Shown here piece by piece: positions 10,540 through 20,473 of a stretch of DNA of 45,041 nt. The stretch covers positions 1-45,041 of the forward strand of contig JADNRY010000482.1 of assembly GCA_015501585.1 (NCBI GenBank), read 5' to 3'. The notes under the pieces are model-generated. The model had not been told where the DNA came from. It did no database searches and saw only the letters and a list, made by a program, of their open reading frames with translations. Origin of the DNA: Rhodocollybia butyracea. Taxonomy: Eukaryota; Basidiomycota; Agaricomycetes; Agaricales; Omphalotaceae. Made by a program: the position numbers and the translations under genes. The first letter of the stretch is position 1. Every line of letters starts with the position of its first letter.

Positions 10540-10896
10540 TTGTATCTTGTTGAGCTATCTCCAAGCTACAATACACATTTATACATCTTGTTGAGCTAAC
10601 TCCAAGTTGTATCCACTAATATTCACCTGTTGAGCTATCTCCTAGTGAATACTTCTTTAATTGCCACTTGTTGAGCTATCTCCAAGTTGCAACTTCCTAT
10701 TACTTGTTGAGCTATCTCCAAGTATTAGACATCACACTCACTATTACTTGTTGAGCTATCTCCGAGTATTAGACACCATACTCACTACTACTTGTCGAGC
10801 CATCTCCGAGTATTAGTTCTGATTCATATTACTGCTTGTCGAGCCATCTCCGAGGGTAATCTTATTATTATTTGTCGAGCTATCTCCAAATAATAA
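10540..10896 (+). ncRNA. Array of nine stem-loops with a shared 12-nt loop (5' LTR)
   Basis: Nine units lie at 10540-10571, 10581-10612, 10620-10651, 10661-10692, 10697-10728, 10741-10772, 10785-10816, 10828-10860 and 10865-10896. Each has a left arm of about 10 nt, a 12-nt loop T(T/C)GAGC(T/C)A(T/A)CTC and a complementary right arm. Arms differ between units: TTGTATCTTG/CAAGCTACAA (1), ATACATCTTG/CAAGTTGTAT (2), TTGCCACTTG/CAAGTTGCAA (4), CTATTACTTG/CAAGTATTAG (5), TTATTATTTG/CAAATAATAA (9, perfect). Most have one mismatch or a G-U pair. Stem covariation with a fixed loop implies selection on structure in the transcript leader. Function unknown. Confidence 0.85.
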
Positions 10897-11090
10897 CTTC
10901 TGTGAGTTTCGTATTACAAACTAGTTACTAACTTTACTTGAGCCTAGTTGTTTGAGTATATATTTTTTGCCTAGCGGTTTCAACGAACGGAAAGGCTTGC
11001 TCTATAATCTCATTAATTTCTCTTATCATTTTTACTGCCGAGTTACGTACTGTGAAGGTTTGGACGAGACTATTGATCAAGTCATAACAT

Positions 11091-11102
11091 AATAATACGT
11101 CT
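11091..11102 (+). promoter_or_regulatory. Primer-binding site, self-priming type
   Basis: One base inside the 5' LTR, AATAATACGTCT is the reverse complement of AGACGTATTATT. The predicted transcript start in this element reads AGACATATTATT (11 of 12 matching). In the older solo LTR the same place reads AGACGTATTATT (12 of 12). No TGG, the usual start of a tRNA-complementary site, is present. Tf1 and related fungal elements prime reverse transcription from their own mRNA 5' end in this way. Confidence 0.7.
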
Positions 11103-11118
11103 CCACCTGCCCCCATGA

Positions 11119-13311
11119 ATGTCTACACAAACAACTAGATCATACACCCAGATTGGGTCTCACCAATTTGTTCAAGGATCTAATATCCCCACCTTTCCAA
11201 TTGGTTTTAATGCTCCAGGATATACACCGGGACAACACAATACTAATGTTGGAAATACAAACCGGGGGTCACCCACTACTATTTCAAATGGTGAATTTGT
11301 AGTAATGCAGAGAATTCACATTGGATCAAAGGGTTCAAATTTAACGGAAACTGTGGTTCAAGAAGTTAGAATGCCACCTACTGCACAAATTGCACAGATA
11401 TTTGCTTGTCATGATGACCGTTCCACCAGTCATTTAGTTGATAATGGTTCGCGAGGACAACAGCAGCAAATGCCTAATTTTGTAGCAAGTGCACCTCTAC
11501 CTTTTTTACATCATAGCCATTCTGCACAATTTGATACACACAAATCTCAAAGTGGAGAATCTACACGGCAAAGCAGGAACATTGTTCAGTTCTCAGAACC
11601 AGAACAAAGTCCTTCACTTACCTACCACTCATCATCTGCACCAGCAATTACTAGAGCCAAACAGGCAACTGGGAGTACAACAACTAATGGCCAAATGTCT
11701 TCTGTACTATCAAGTCAAAGACAAATTGAACCTATTAGAAGATCTCCATTGTCTTTAGTCCCTGAGGAAGGGCAAGAGCATTCCATGACTCATAGTAATC
11801 CACATCATAAATCTCTCTCTCACCATTCTCAGTCAGATCACAATGCTGGAAGTGTTGTTAGGAGTTTAAATCACTCGCAAGGGCATGAACAAGCACCTGT
11901 TCAATTGCAAGGTTTACAGCCAACTATATCTGCTCAGAATCATCCATCACCAAGTGGATCTTTCCAAAGTTCAGTAAAACAAGGCTCATACAAGTCAAAC
12001 AATACTGTACCAGTTCTGAACCAGTTTCAAAATGAACAAATACAATTTGACAGACTCAGCCAGCAATGCCAAATATTTTTGGAGTCATTAGGCTATAGAA
12101 GCAGTAATGCTCAGCCATGGCAATGGATCCAACAGTTGACAAGACTAGGTCAGAGAGAACTTGCATCATTAAGCCCAAACCTGTATCAAAGGATGTCAGA
12201 AGAAAGAAATACTCAAATTCTAACACACCTATACACTGAGATACAAAGGGATGAGGTTCAAGCTCTACTGAGGGCAAGGAGTAATATGAGTGTTGAATTA
12301 GCACCTTCTCTTCATACAAGCCAACGAGCCAAAGGACAGGAAAATGCACAAGAAAATGCACAAAGTGCTCACACACCTGTACAAAACACAGGAAATGTGG
12401 TAGAAACTCATCCTCAACACAGTGTAGAGGAATCTAGGGCTCACTCACCAAGCCCTCAGATTGTCAACAGGCTATCTATGTTACAACCTGTGATGCACAT
12501 GTCATCAGCACCAGATCCTGTTGAAAAAGTGGAGCAAGGAACAAGGAATGACAACCAAGTTATTCACTCTGCAACTCTACCTCAACATGATGAATTAGCA
12601 CATACTGGTAGTAGTCAGGCGCTACTTGATCGAGGGCAAAGAAATGCCAGCCTTATGAGCAGAAAACAAAATTTTGTAATGTCTACAAAATCTGAACAAG
12701 CTCAAGCTACAAGTCAATGTTTATTTCTTGAAACCCAACCAATAGATCCAACACCACTACCTGCAGAAAATAATCATGTTCCACAGACTCTCATTCATGA
12801 GCCTTTAGGTTTGGACTGGGCTGAGCAAGCACATGATTTTTTGCAAAGCAATAATGATTATTCTTTTGTCTCACACAAAGGCAGGTCACAAAAAGTCTCA
12901 AAAGGAGCCTCACCATTGTTCCCACTAGCATATGGTCCAGAAATCGATAACTTTGTACAAAATGACTGTCATACTGCTCAAAATACGGTTTTGGATCAGG
13001 ATAGCCCACCAAACAATCATACATCACAAGCTCAACAACAGAGGGCCACCACGCTGACTCCAAGAGCTTCTAGAATGAATCAAGACAATTCTAGAAATGA
13101 TAATGTTAATAAGATGTCAGTAGTACTAACCACTTGGGTCACTCCAGAGGAGTATGACCAAAGACAAGGAAAAGGGGCTTGTACTTACTGTGAAAAGATA
13201 GGCCACTTTGCCCAACACTGCCCACAACAGCATGAACATGTGCCAGTTAAAGATGAAATTTGGGATATTGATGGCACACTCTTGGGAAGGAATGCAAAAG
13301 GGGATGGATAA
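11119..13311 (+). CDS. gag: Gag-like protein with C-terminal CCHC zinc knuckle
   Basis: 730 residues, uninterrupted. Residues 1-300 are Gln/Ser/His/Asn-rich and look disordered. A helical, charged stretch at about 305-395 (LSQQCQIFLESLGYRS, QPWQWIQQLTRLGQRELASL) is the best capsid-like candidate. Another low-complexity region follows. At 688-701, CTYCEKIGHFAQHC is a perfect CX2CX4HX4C knuckle, the nucleic-acid-binding motif of retroelement Gag proteins. The ORF starts 30 bp after the 5' LTR. A 7-codon upstream ORF (ATG at 11115) overlaps the start and could lower initiation. No protease motif or continuing pol frame follows. Expected role: packaging element RNA, perhaps recognising the leader stem-loops (inference). 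Confidence 0.85.
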   Translation: MSTQTTRSYTQIGSHQFVQGSNIPTFPIGFNAPGYTPGQHNTNVGNTNRGSPTTISNGEFVVMQRIHIGSKGSNLTETVVQEVRMPPTAQIAQIFACHDDRSTSHLVDNGSRGQQQQMPNFVASAPLPFLHHSHSAQFDTHKSQSGESTRQSRNIVQFSEPEQSPSLTYHSSSAPAITRAKQATGSTTTNGQMSSVLSSQRQIEPIRRSPLSLVPEEGQEHSMTHSNPHHKSLSHHSQSDHNAGSVVRSLNHSQGHEQAPVQLQGLQPTISAQNHPSPSGSFQSSVKQGSYKSNNTVPVLNQFQNEQIQFDRLSQQCQIFLESLGYRSSNAQPWQWIQQLTRLGQRELASLSPNLYQRMSEERNTQILTHLYTEIQRDEVQALLRARSNMSVELAPSLHTSQRAKGQENAQENAQSAHTPVQNTGNVVETHPQHSVEESRAHSPSPQIVNRLSMLQPVMHMSSAPDPVEKVEQGTRNDNQVIHSATLPQHDELAHTGSSQALLDRGQRNASLMSRKQNFVMSTKSEQAQATSQCLFLETQPIDPTPLPAENNHVPQTLIHEPLGLDWAEQAHDFLQSNNDYSFVSHKGRSQKVSKGASPLFPLAYGPEIDNFVQNDCHTAQNTVLDQDSPPNNHTSQAQQQRATTLTPRASRMNQDNSRNDNVNKMSVVLTTWVTPEEYDQRQGKGACTYCEKIGHFAQHCPQQHEHVPVKDEIWDIDGTLLGRNAKGDG

Positions 13312-14510
13312 AAGGACATCGACCAGATAAACATCCTAGCATCTCAATAACCAGCTGCTCATAGTCACAATAATTACACCCCAATAACTCTGCTTGCAAC
13401 TCAAGTGGAAACATCACCAGAAATTATTTCCATGATTTTAACCCACCTCAATACATCTATCTGCAGAGCAAAATCAATTAACAGGTTTTTGCAGATATTA
13501 TCCAATATCTATGCCTCACCTTTCACCAATGATTGTAAATGAGATTATTGGTCAAATAAGCCCAATTATGCCTTGAATTATGCCATATACTCCGACTCTA
13601 TAGAAAGCAATGCACCATGTATTGTGCTACTGAGAGTTCTCACCAGAAAAAACCACAAAGAATGTCAACGCTACCCCAATAATCTCTGACCAAATGCCAC
13701 TAGTTATAGCAGATAGTGTGCCCAGAAACTGAAGAAAAAACATCAGGAAATGAACAAGCTTTGAAAGACATGTAAAAGTGCTGAATGAGAAGGGGAAAGG
13801 AAGAAAGTTCTTGGACGATTTGATGAGTTTCAGACCAACCTAAGATGAAACAGCTATATCATACCCGCTTTTTCATCTAATAATACATCTCATCAATATC
13901 GCATCAAGTCATAACTTGGTCATAAAATAATAATACATCCCCAATTCTCACCACTTGGACAACATGAGATTCAAATACCAGATTGGTATTAATGCTTACT
14001 GAAATGCATGGATCTGTGTCCAAGACGCAGATACTACAGTGACAAGTTTCAAGTTCAGGAAATGAAATGTCCGAAAGTCCACTATTCCCATAAAAATCAT
14101 CAATCAGACGGCACCAATTGACATCAAAGCCACCATCAAATCACTGATATGCAAACAGCTGTATGCAATCAAGCAATCAGAAAAATTTGAAACAATCATT
14201 TTGATTGATGGACTTCCCATAAATCAGATCCATGGACATAGTACCGCCCAACATGCTGATGTACTATTGAAATCATGATGTTTATTGTCCCGGGTCTGAT
14301 GCAACTAATGTGGCATAGAAAATACACCAATTACAGTAATGACACTAACGACACTAATGTCCAATTAATGACCAATTAACAGGCCATCACATAACCACCA
14401 TTTGAAGTCAGGATGCTTGAACTCATGAACATCTTTACTTGAGATGCAACTGATAGGTGCAATCCCACTAACTATGACCGGATAACCTAACTCCTAAGGG
14501 TTTTGGCCTT
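13312..14510 (+). other. Non-coding internal region with a decayed second leader and gag start
   Basis: No long ORF is present. At 13903-13940 the words CATCAAGTCATAAC and AATAATAATACATCC echo the end of the LTR plus the primer-binding site. Downstream, fragments encode YQIGINAY (compare FPIGFNAPGY in Gag) and VQEMKCP (compare VQEVRMP), in the same order as in Gag. This looks like a partial tandem copy of the leader and gag start that has since decayed. The alignment is by eye and short. Confidence 0.4.
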
Positions 14511-14520
14511 AAGGGGGGAA
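14511..14520 (+). promoter_or_regulatory. Polypurine tract
   Basis: AAGGGGGGAA lies 3 bp before the 3' LTR, the position used to prime plus-strand DNA synthesis in LTR retrotransposons. Confidence 0.85.
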
Positions 14521-14523
14521 TAC

Positions 14524-15714
14524 TGTTATGACCCGGATCTAAATCCTATACACCCAATCTTTTTTCTTCTGTAACCAACTATGAACACTATCATTAATAC
14601 TTCTACTTAACATTTTACATTCATTAGTTATTCAACACCATTTGGGTTAATGCTGCACACATTCTTCCAGAACACCAGAATGATCTTTAACAGTCACTGC
14701 ACAGTCTGCACAGTCATGACATCATTCTAGCTCCACAACTATGATGTCATCTTGCTACTCCACAATCATGATGTCATTCCATTGCTCCGCAGTTATGATA
14801 TCACATCACTGCTCCACAGCTATGACATCACTGCCCCACAGCTATGACATCATTGCATAGCCTCTTTACATCAATGACTCAATATCAGTCATTGCACAGC
14901 CAGATATCTGAGTCAACTATGGTTCCGCATACATGACTCAATATTAGTCATTGCACCGCATTACATAGTCAGACTGACTCATCCGCAGTATTTCCGCAGT
15001 TATGACTCAAATCTAGTCATTCCGCAGCATTTCCTAACTAGTACACATTGCACAGTATATAAGTAGTCTAGATTTACCAATGTACGTTAGACATATTATT
15101 TTTCTTAAATCCAAACCCCCACTTGTTTGCTGTTATCACTTGTGTGAATCACCAGACCAACTCATTGTATCTTGTTGAGCTATCTCCAAGCTACAATACA
15201 CATTTATACATCTTGTTGAGCTAACTCCAAGTTGTATCCACTAATATTCACCTGTTGAGCTATCTCCTAGTGAATACTTCTTTAATTGCCACTTGTTGAG
15301 CTATCTCCAAGTTGCAACTTCCTATTACTTGTTGAGCTATCTCCAAGTATTAGACATCACACTCACTATTACTTGTTGAGCTATCTCCGAGTATTAGACA
15401 CCATACTCACTACTACTTGTCGAGCCATCTCCGAGTATTAGTTCTGATTCATATTACTGCTTGTCGAGCCATCTCCGAGGGTAATCTTATTATTATTTGT
15501 CGAGCTATCTCCAAATAATAACTTCTGTGAGTTTCGTATTACAAACTAGTTACTAACTTTACTTGAGCCTAGTTGTTTGAGTATATATTTTTTGCCTAGC
15601 GGTTTCAACGAACGGAAAGGCTTGCTCTATAATCTCATTAATTTCTCTTATCATTTTTACTGCCGAGTTACGTACTGTGAAGGTTTGGACGAGACTATTG
15701 ATCGAGTCATAACA
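14524..15714 (+). repeat. 3' LTR
   Basis: 1191 bp, matching the 5' LTR at every base I compared except position 15704. It carries the same TATA box (about 15056), bZIP-like sites and nine stem-loops (15165-15521). It is followed by the TGAGG target duplication at 15715-15719. Confidence 0.95.
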
Positions 15715-15845
15715 TGAGGAAACCGAGGTGCTAGGTAGTAGGATAGGCGCAGATCATTCACATTTGAGTTTCTGAACTCAAGCTAGAGCACTGGATTCTT
15801 GATCCTCATCTCAAAGAGGCTTTAGGTGAACAATCAATTTACGTA

Positions 15846-16304
15846 GTGACTACCTTGAGCCAACAGAAGGATTCCCTGGTGAATTTGCGGTCCAGAAGTG
15901 AGGGGCAAGTTGAGGTATGGACCCATGCGCCAAGGTCTCAAAAATTAAACTTGGAGGATCTTGAAAATGAAACAAGGACTCAAACTCTGTTGGATCAGAG
16001 GTATGTACGAGATCTACTTGTTGTAGTCCAAGGGGAGCACACTGGAAAATTTGTCCGCATTCTATCTGTGGGCTGGACGCGATCCTTGTGGTGTCAGCGT
16101 GTTCAACTGACAAGACTTAAAGACAAAGCAGGAAAGGAATATAGAGAGGACATCATACCTGAAGCACTGTTTTTTATGGAGAAGAGCAACATAGCTGTGG
16201 TAAAACAAACGGAGAATGCTAAAAAAGTGGGAAACAAATTGATGCAGACCTTGAGGAATTTGGAGAGAGAAAGGGAAGGCTTGTTGAATTCGTTATATTG
16301 GTAG
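15846..16304 (+). CDS. Small ORF with a KOW-like motif
   Basis: 152 residues in one frame. Residues 56-71 (DLLVVVQGEHTGKFVR) resemble a KOW motif, a short RNA- or protein-binding element with a conserved glycine in a G-x-x-x-G-K setting. A charged C-terminal helix follows (KKVGNKLMQTLRNLEREREG). It starts 127 bp after the retroelement's target duplication. Many Agaricomycete repeat-associated proteins end in a KOW-like segment, so this may be the last exon of a larger decayed gene. No upstream exon was found on the other side of the retroelement. Confidence 0.4.
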   Translation: MTTLSQQKDSLVNLRSRSEGQVEVWTHAPRSQKLNLEDLENETRTQTLLDQRYVRDLLVVVQGEHTGKFVRILSVGWTRSLWCQRVQLTRLKDKAGKEYREDIIPEALFFMEKSNIAVVKQTENAKKVGNKLMQTLRNLEREREGLLNSLYW

Positions 16305-16416
16305 TCAGAAGATAATAATCATGGCTGCCATCAATGCCGCCACTCATAATTCAGCATGAACATCTATTAAACGTCAACATTGACGATTTGACGAGTCAGT
16401 GATATGAAAAACCAAG

Positions 16417-16785
16417 GTGTGGGTAGCTCAAAAATCTCTTCTGATCCACAACATCCATCCCAAAAACAAGACACTCTCAAGGATCAATCCCAAGAAAACA
16501 GCAACATGTAAATTGCCTCTTGAAGCAGTCCTTTTTGGCCTCAAATACTTGGAAGGTTGTAATTTAGCTTTTAGGCCGTATTTCAGTTTGCGACCCAATG
16601 GCTTCATTATTAAAGGCCCAGAAAACTACACAGAAACCATCAGTTTTGCCCAGTCTGTAGAGGATGTGTTGGTGAGTCATAGTTGTTGTTCTGAAACAGT
16701 GGTCCATGACAAGAACACCAGGCAGTATGTTGAACATTTACTCATCAAAGTCGTTCCCTGTGCTTGCTCACCATGCCATGGATAA
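16417..16785 (+). CDS. Hypothetical ORF, family not recognised
   Basis: 122 residues with fairly ordinary composition (KLPLEAVLFGLKYLEGCNL, FRPYFSLRPNGFIIKGPEN) and a Cys-rich tail. It lies 112 bp after the KOW-like ORF on the same strand and may be another exon of the same relic. A GTGAGT at 16671 followed by CAG about 30 bp on could be a degenerate intron. No signal peptide or membrane segment. Confidence 0.3.
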   Translation: MWVAQKSLLIHNIHPKNKTLSRINPKKTATCKLPLEAVLFGLKYLEGCNLAFRPYFSLRPNGFIIKGPENYTETISFAQSVEDVLVSHSCCSETVVHDKNTRQYVEHLLIKVVPCACSPCHG

Positions 16786-18265
16786 AGCCCTGGCACTGTT
16801 GAAATTCAACCTAATTCACCCGGCTGGTTATACCTGAGCCGGAGTCCCTTCGGCTGTTTACTGCACACGAAGATATTCATACTGCATGGCCTTGAAGAGT
16901 TTGGATAAATCAGGGGTCTGTCCACAACCAGGAGCAGTGGGGAAACATAGTGTAGCTATTCATGGGTGCATTTTTTATCTTTGAAATATACCTCTTAGAT
17001 CTGCTGCTGCTTTTATAGTTCCCAAAAAGCTCTCCAAGACAGGTCAGCCTGTACAAAAGTGCAAGTTACGAGCTGGAAGCCTTGGGTGCTGTATAAGACA
17101 TGTTGAAAGCTTGCTAAAAGCCTTTCGAAACACCTGTGATATACTCAGCTTGAAATTTTACAACTTGAATACTGGCTGTATTATTGAGATATTATGTAGA
17201 TACATTGAAAGAACAAGGCCAGTGGGCATATTCCAGGTCCCCAGGCAGCACGGATATGACACGACTATGCCAGCCCATAAGGATAGGGTCACATGATATC
17301 TGGGAGTCAGCTCAAAAATATCACGTTGTTATAGGCCGTGCCGCCATGGAGCCTGTGAATAAACGATAAGATAAAGTATTGCTGTAATAAGAATAAGTGA
17401 GTATAGATAATTTCAATGAGTATAGAAGTTCAGGACAATGTTAGCTAGGGGTTTGGCTGGGGCTTGGCCCCGCGTGGGTGGGTATCCTTCATATTCTTTG
17501 TTTGTCCTTGCTTTTTTAATCAGGAGCGTGACATCAAATACTTGGACAAACAAATGTTAACACACGGAAACCAATCCAAAACATCTAAACAATGCTAGTG
17601 TGAATCTTGCATAGAGGAGTGGGTGGGTGGGGATGCGAATTTAGTGATATTTTGTGAGGAGAATGATTGCAGCGGTGAGAGGTTGAATAACTCAATCTGT
17701 GTCGCTGCTGATTGCACAGTGGCAATAGCTCTCACGCTGCTTATCTTATCCTCTGATAAGCTGCCTTTGGCTGAATTATCTCGGAATTTTAATTTATTTA
17801 TACTGCTTCTATTGTCTTACTGATCCCAAGAATAAGTTTTTTATTCAACAAAAATAAGCGCCAGTTCCCCAAATCAAATCAAAATAATATAACAAATCCC
17901 ATTTGACTTGATCTCATGATATAAAAATATTTTGGGACGAATCCCAGCCTACTAAGGCAATTCCAAGGCGCCAAGACACATCTCGTGAGACAGCTGAGTT
18001 GTAGCCAAGACATACCGAGATCCATCAATCTCAATCGCCAGATCGCTATTCAAATGCGTGACAAGTGGCGCCCCGATTTCCAGGTGAGCTTCAAGGTGCC
18101 CACTTAGGTGATATGAACGCACCTGGTTTTCAGGTGCCATGGTGAATGCCCCCGGTGTGATGGATATGATAACAGAGAAAGACGACTCGGAAAAAAACTA
18201 AAAATGAGCAGTTGAACACTAAGCACTAACATCAGCAAAAATGTCAGAAACATTTGTGCACATGT
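16786..18265. other. No gene seen
   Basis: Only short frames are present. 17445-17480 holds a GGGGCTTGGCCCC palindrome resembling the one near 1260. Nothing else stands out. Confidence 0.5.
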
Positions 18266-18269
18266 AAGA

Positions 18270-18545
18270 AGTGAGAAAGTTACAAGGCATAACAAGCCAA
18301 GGTGGGATTCTTACAGGTCTAAACAAGGTCATACAAGGTTTGAGGAGATTACAAGCCATAACAAGTTGAGGTATTCTTACAGGCATAAACAAGGCATTGC
18401 AAGCAACCAGAGGATTACAAGCCCTAACAGGATGTAGTGCTCTTACAGGCATGAACGAGGTCTCACAAGTGGATCCAAGGTTGGAAGACCCTTACAAGCT
18501 CTTACAAGGCAATATAAGGTGATGCAAGGCTATGTAGGTTACATG
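18270..18545. repeat. Degenerate minisatellite of CTTACAGG/ACAAGCC units
   Basis: Imperfect units of about 60 bp carry ATTACAAGCC(A/C)TAACA, TTCTTACAGGCATAAACAAGG and similar words four to five times. The reverse complement of the core (GGCTTGTAA, CCTTGTA) is the main word of the repeat at 24462-24640. Confidence 0.65.
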
Positions 18546-18819
18546 GCCTAGTACATGGCTGTGGCATATGTGTGTTATTTTATAATTAAATGGGTATGCC
18601 ACAAGGTCTTTCTTTAACAGTAATTTACAGAGGCAAAGTATATAAATTTATGGAATGTGCTGACTCACCAGCGGCGTTGACAAGTCCAAAATCACATGAC
18701 ATATGACGCAACGCATTTTGCGCCGTTTCCTTCATCTTTCGTTACTTCCTCCATTCTCCATTATGGCGAAAACTGTTTACAAAAACCTCTAGCTCAAAAC
18801 TGAATCTTCTCTGCAAAAA

Positions 18820-19120
18820 TGCCGCTGTGTCTCTGGACATTCAACCTCTTCAAAATATGCCCATAACTCCGAATTCTTTTTTGCGTTGTTCAAGCGCCAG
18901 AATCTGTATACTGAAGCATTGGAAACTGTATGTTGACTGTCATTTCTTGAATTCACAGATTATTGACTGCCTTTTGACTACCGGTAGTGCTCATTCTCCT
19001 TATGAATACCACACTGCAAAGCTTTGTCTCAATGACATCGACGAATTCGACATTGATTCTGAAGCTGTGCTGTTTGAGGACTCGAATCGCACCAAGAAGA
19101 CCAAAGCGGGCCATGGTTGA
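18820..19120 (+). pseudogene. Coding relic with acidic C-terminus
   Basis: The segment 18959-19120 reads LLTTGSAHSPYEYHTAKLC then NDIDEFDIDSEAVLFED then RTKKTKAGHG and stops, and it looks like genuine coding sequence. Upstream, either the same unspliced frame (MSLDIQPLQNMPITP) or another frame (AHNSEFFFALFKRQNLYTEA) joined over a 31-nt GT-AG gap could precede it. 31 nt is shorter than any other intron here. Family not recognised. Confidence 0.35.
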
Positions 19121-20366
19121 AATCATCTGTCCACTCCTGGACTCATTATCCCTATCTGCCATCGGAGATTACTGTTTGAAGATAGAAAGTACAAGCGCCT
19201 GATTTTATTGCATATATGCTGAGTTTTCTGTTATAGGTTCTCTTCAAGAGCTATAAAATTGTGAAATTCCGATGTCTGCCATCGAACCGCCAACATTCAT
19301 CTACCACATTGTCACCAATGACCCAGAACGCGGTCTCTTCCAAGGCTACTTGCAATATCGGGTGAATTTCCCCTTTGATTTGTCACTTTACTCACCTGAT
19401 AATCCCCAGTCAAAACCTACAATGAGAATCTCTGCATATATCTGAGAAAATCGAGGAACTTCTGAATAAATCCGATAAATTTCCCACTAGATTTCTGGTT
19501 TTTGTGTAGTTTTGTTCTTCTAAATCAAGTAATTTTCAATCGAATCATCTTCGCAAGTTTACGGACAGCCGAGTCGCCTTCCAGCACTCTTCAGGCTCGT
19601 TTCTAACAATTTTGGCCACTTTTCAAAATGGACAAGTCAGAGAACCCAATAAATTCCGATATTCGGAAGTGAGCAGGTTTATTGCCACGTCGCCATCGTC
19701 CTGCTTCATCCACAACCACGATGATCCCGCCATCATACGACGTTGAGCAAGCCACATACTAAGGCTCTTTTCTATCCTTTTCGACTCACAGCCAAAGCAA
19801 GTCATCAAACTGGACTAGGGATATATTAGAAGGGTGGTTTACAGTGAGTATTTTTCCGCTTTACCTGCCACCATCTACCCATCTTTCAGCCATATTGAAT
19901 CTATTACTCGCTCTTTCGGAACCTAATTGTCTCTTCGAACCACAGCACAACTTCAGCGAGACTTGTATGGTCCAACAATGCTACTGCGTATCTATTTGGA
20001 TGCTTTGAAGTTCTGGCTGGCTTTGAGTAGCTTGTGGGTGCGCTCTTTTTCATTGCTATCATCTCCTTATCTCAATTAGCCTTTGTTTTGTTGTTGTCGT
20101 GGTTGCAAGCCTAACGAGCTCATCTCAACTCTACAACTACTGTGTGAGTTCCTTACGACAATTCCTTACGACTTCGGCTTAGTGTAAACACGCTGATATT
20201 ATGTCTGTATTCAGGTCCAGCAACTGCGCATACAACCAATCTGCAAAAGCTGGTTCAATTGGGCTGAGTTGTATGTCTTGGTTTCGTTTGTTTGATGCTC
20301 TACTAATTTCAGCATGACTGTCTCTAGACGTTCGCTATGCTACCAACGTGTGTCGCCTGTATCCAC
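19121..20366. other. No confident gene
   Basis: A short frame starting at 19271 (MSAIEPPTFIYHIVTNDPER) and a possible GTGAAT...CCCCAG intron suggest an old exon, but it stops soon afterwards. The rest is TC-rich and open in no frame for long. Confidence 0.4.
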
Positions 20367-20369
20367 AAT

Positions 20370-20386
20370 AGAGCGTTTTCGCACCC
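20370..20386 (+). repeat. Harbinger left terminal inverted repeat
   Basis: AGAGCGTTTTCGCACCC, identical to the reverse complement of 23310-23326. Confidence 0.9.
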
Positions 20387-20473
20387 ATTTTCATATGCCT
20401 GCTATCTGCCGGGTGACATCACTTTGTCACATACGGTCACTTCTCTCTCTGACCATCACTCAAGCCATCACTG

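Larger units (their letters stand above)
9899..11089 (+). repeat. 5' LTR
   Basis: 1191 bp. U3 (9899 to about 10463) holds repeated bZIP-like sites and a TATA box. The predicted start of R is near 10464, followed by the nine-unit stem-loop array (10540-10896). The LTR ends GATCAAGTCATAACA at 11089. Confidence 0.95.
9899..15714 (+). mobile_element. Non-autonomous LTR retrotransposon with gag only (TR-GAG type)
   Basis: Two 1191-bp LTRs (9899-11089 and 14524-15714) start TGTTATGACC and end GTCATAACA. By eye they differ at one base (A at 11079, G at 15704), so insertion was recent. TGAGG target duplications are intact. Between the LTRs lie a primer-binding site, one long gag ORF, about 1.2 kb without long ORFs and a purine tract AAGGGGGGAA (14511-14520). 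No protease, reverse transcriptase, RNase H or integrase frame is present, so the element would need these from a related element. The terminal sequences and purine tract resemble Ty3-type elements of basidiomycetes. Gag-only LTR elements have been described as TR-GAG in plants. Confidence 0.9.

Noticed and set aside
10540..10896. The antisense of the hairpin loop (GATAGCTCAA) resembles a tRNA A-box, suggesting a run of tRNA-like genes.
   Set aside because: No B-box (GGTTCGANTCC-like) follows, the units are only about 32 nt long and no cloverleaf can be drawn.
10540..10896. A CRISPR-like array of repeats and spacers.
   Set aside because: The variable parts are the two halves of each stem and pair with each other. 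They are not independent spacers. The organism is a eukaryote and no cas genes are present.
11090..11110. tRNA primer-binding site at the 5' LTR edge.
   Set aside because: No TGG at the LTR boundary, whereas complementarity to the predicted transcript start is strong.
10934..11116. Minus-strand ORF inside the 5' LTR end.
   Set aside because: It lies in U5 and leader sequence, and no recognisable protein is encoded. A chance frame.
11489..11758. 89-codon ORF within gag.
   Set aside because: Shadow frame of the 730-codon gag.
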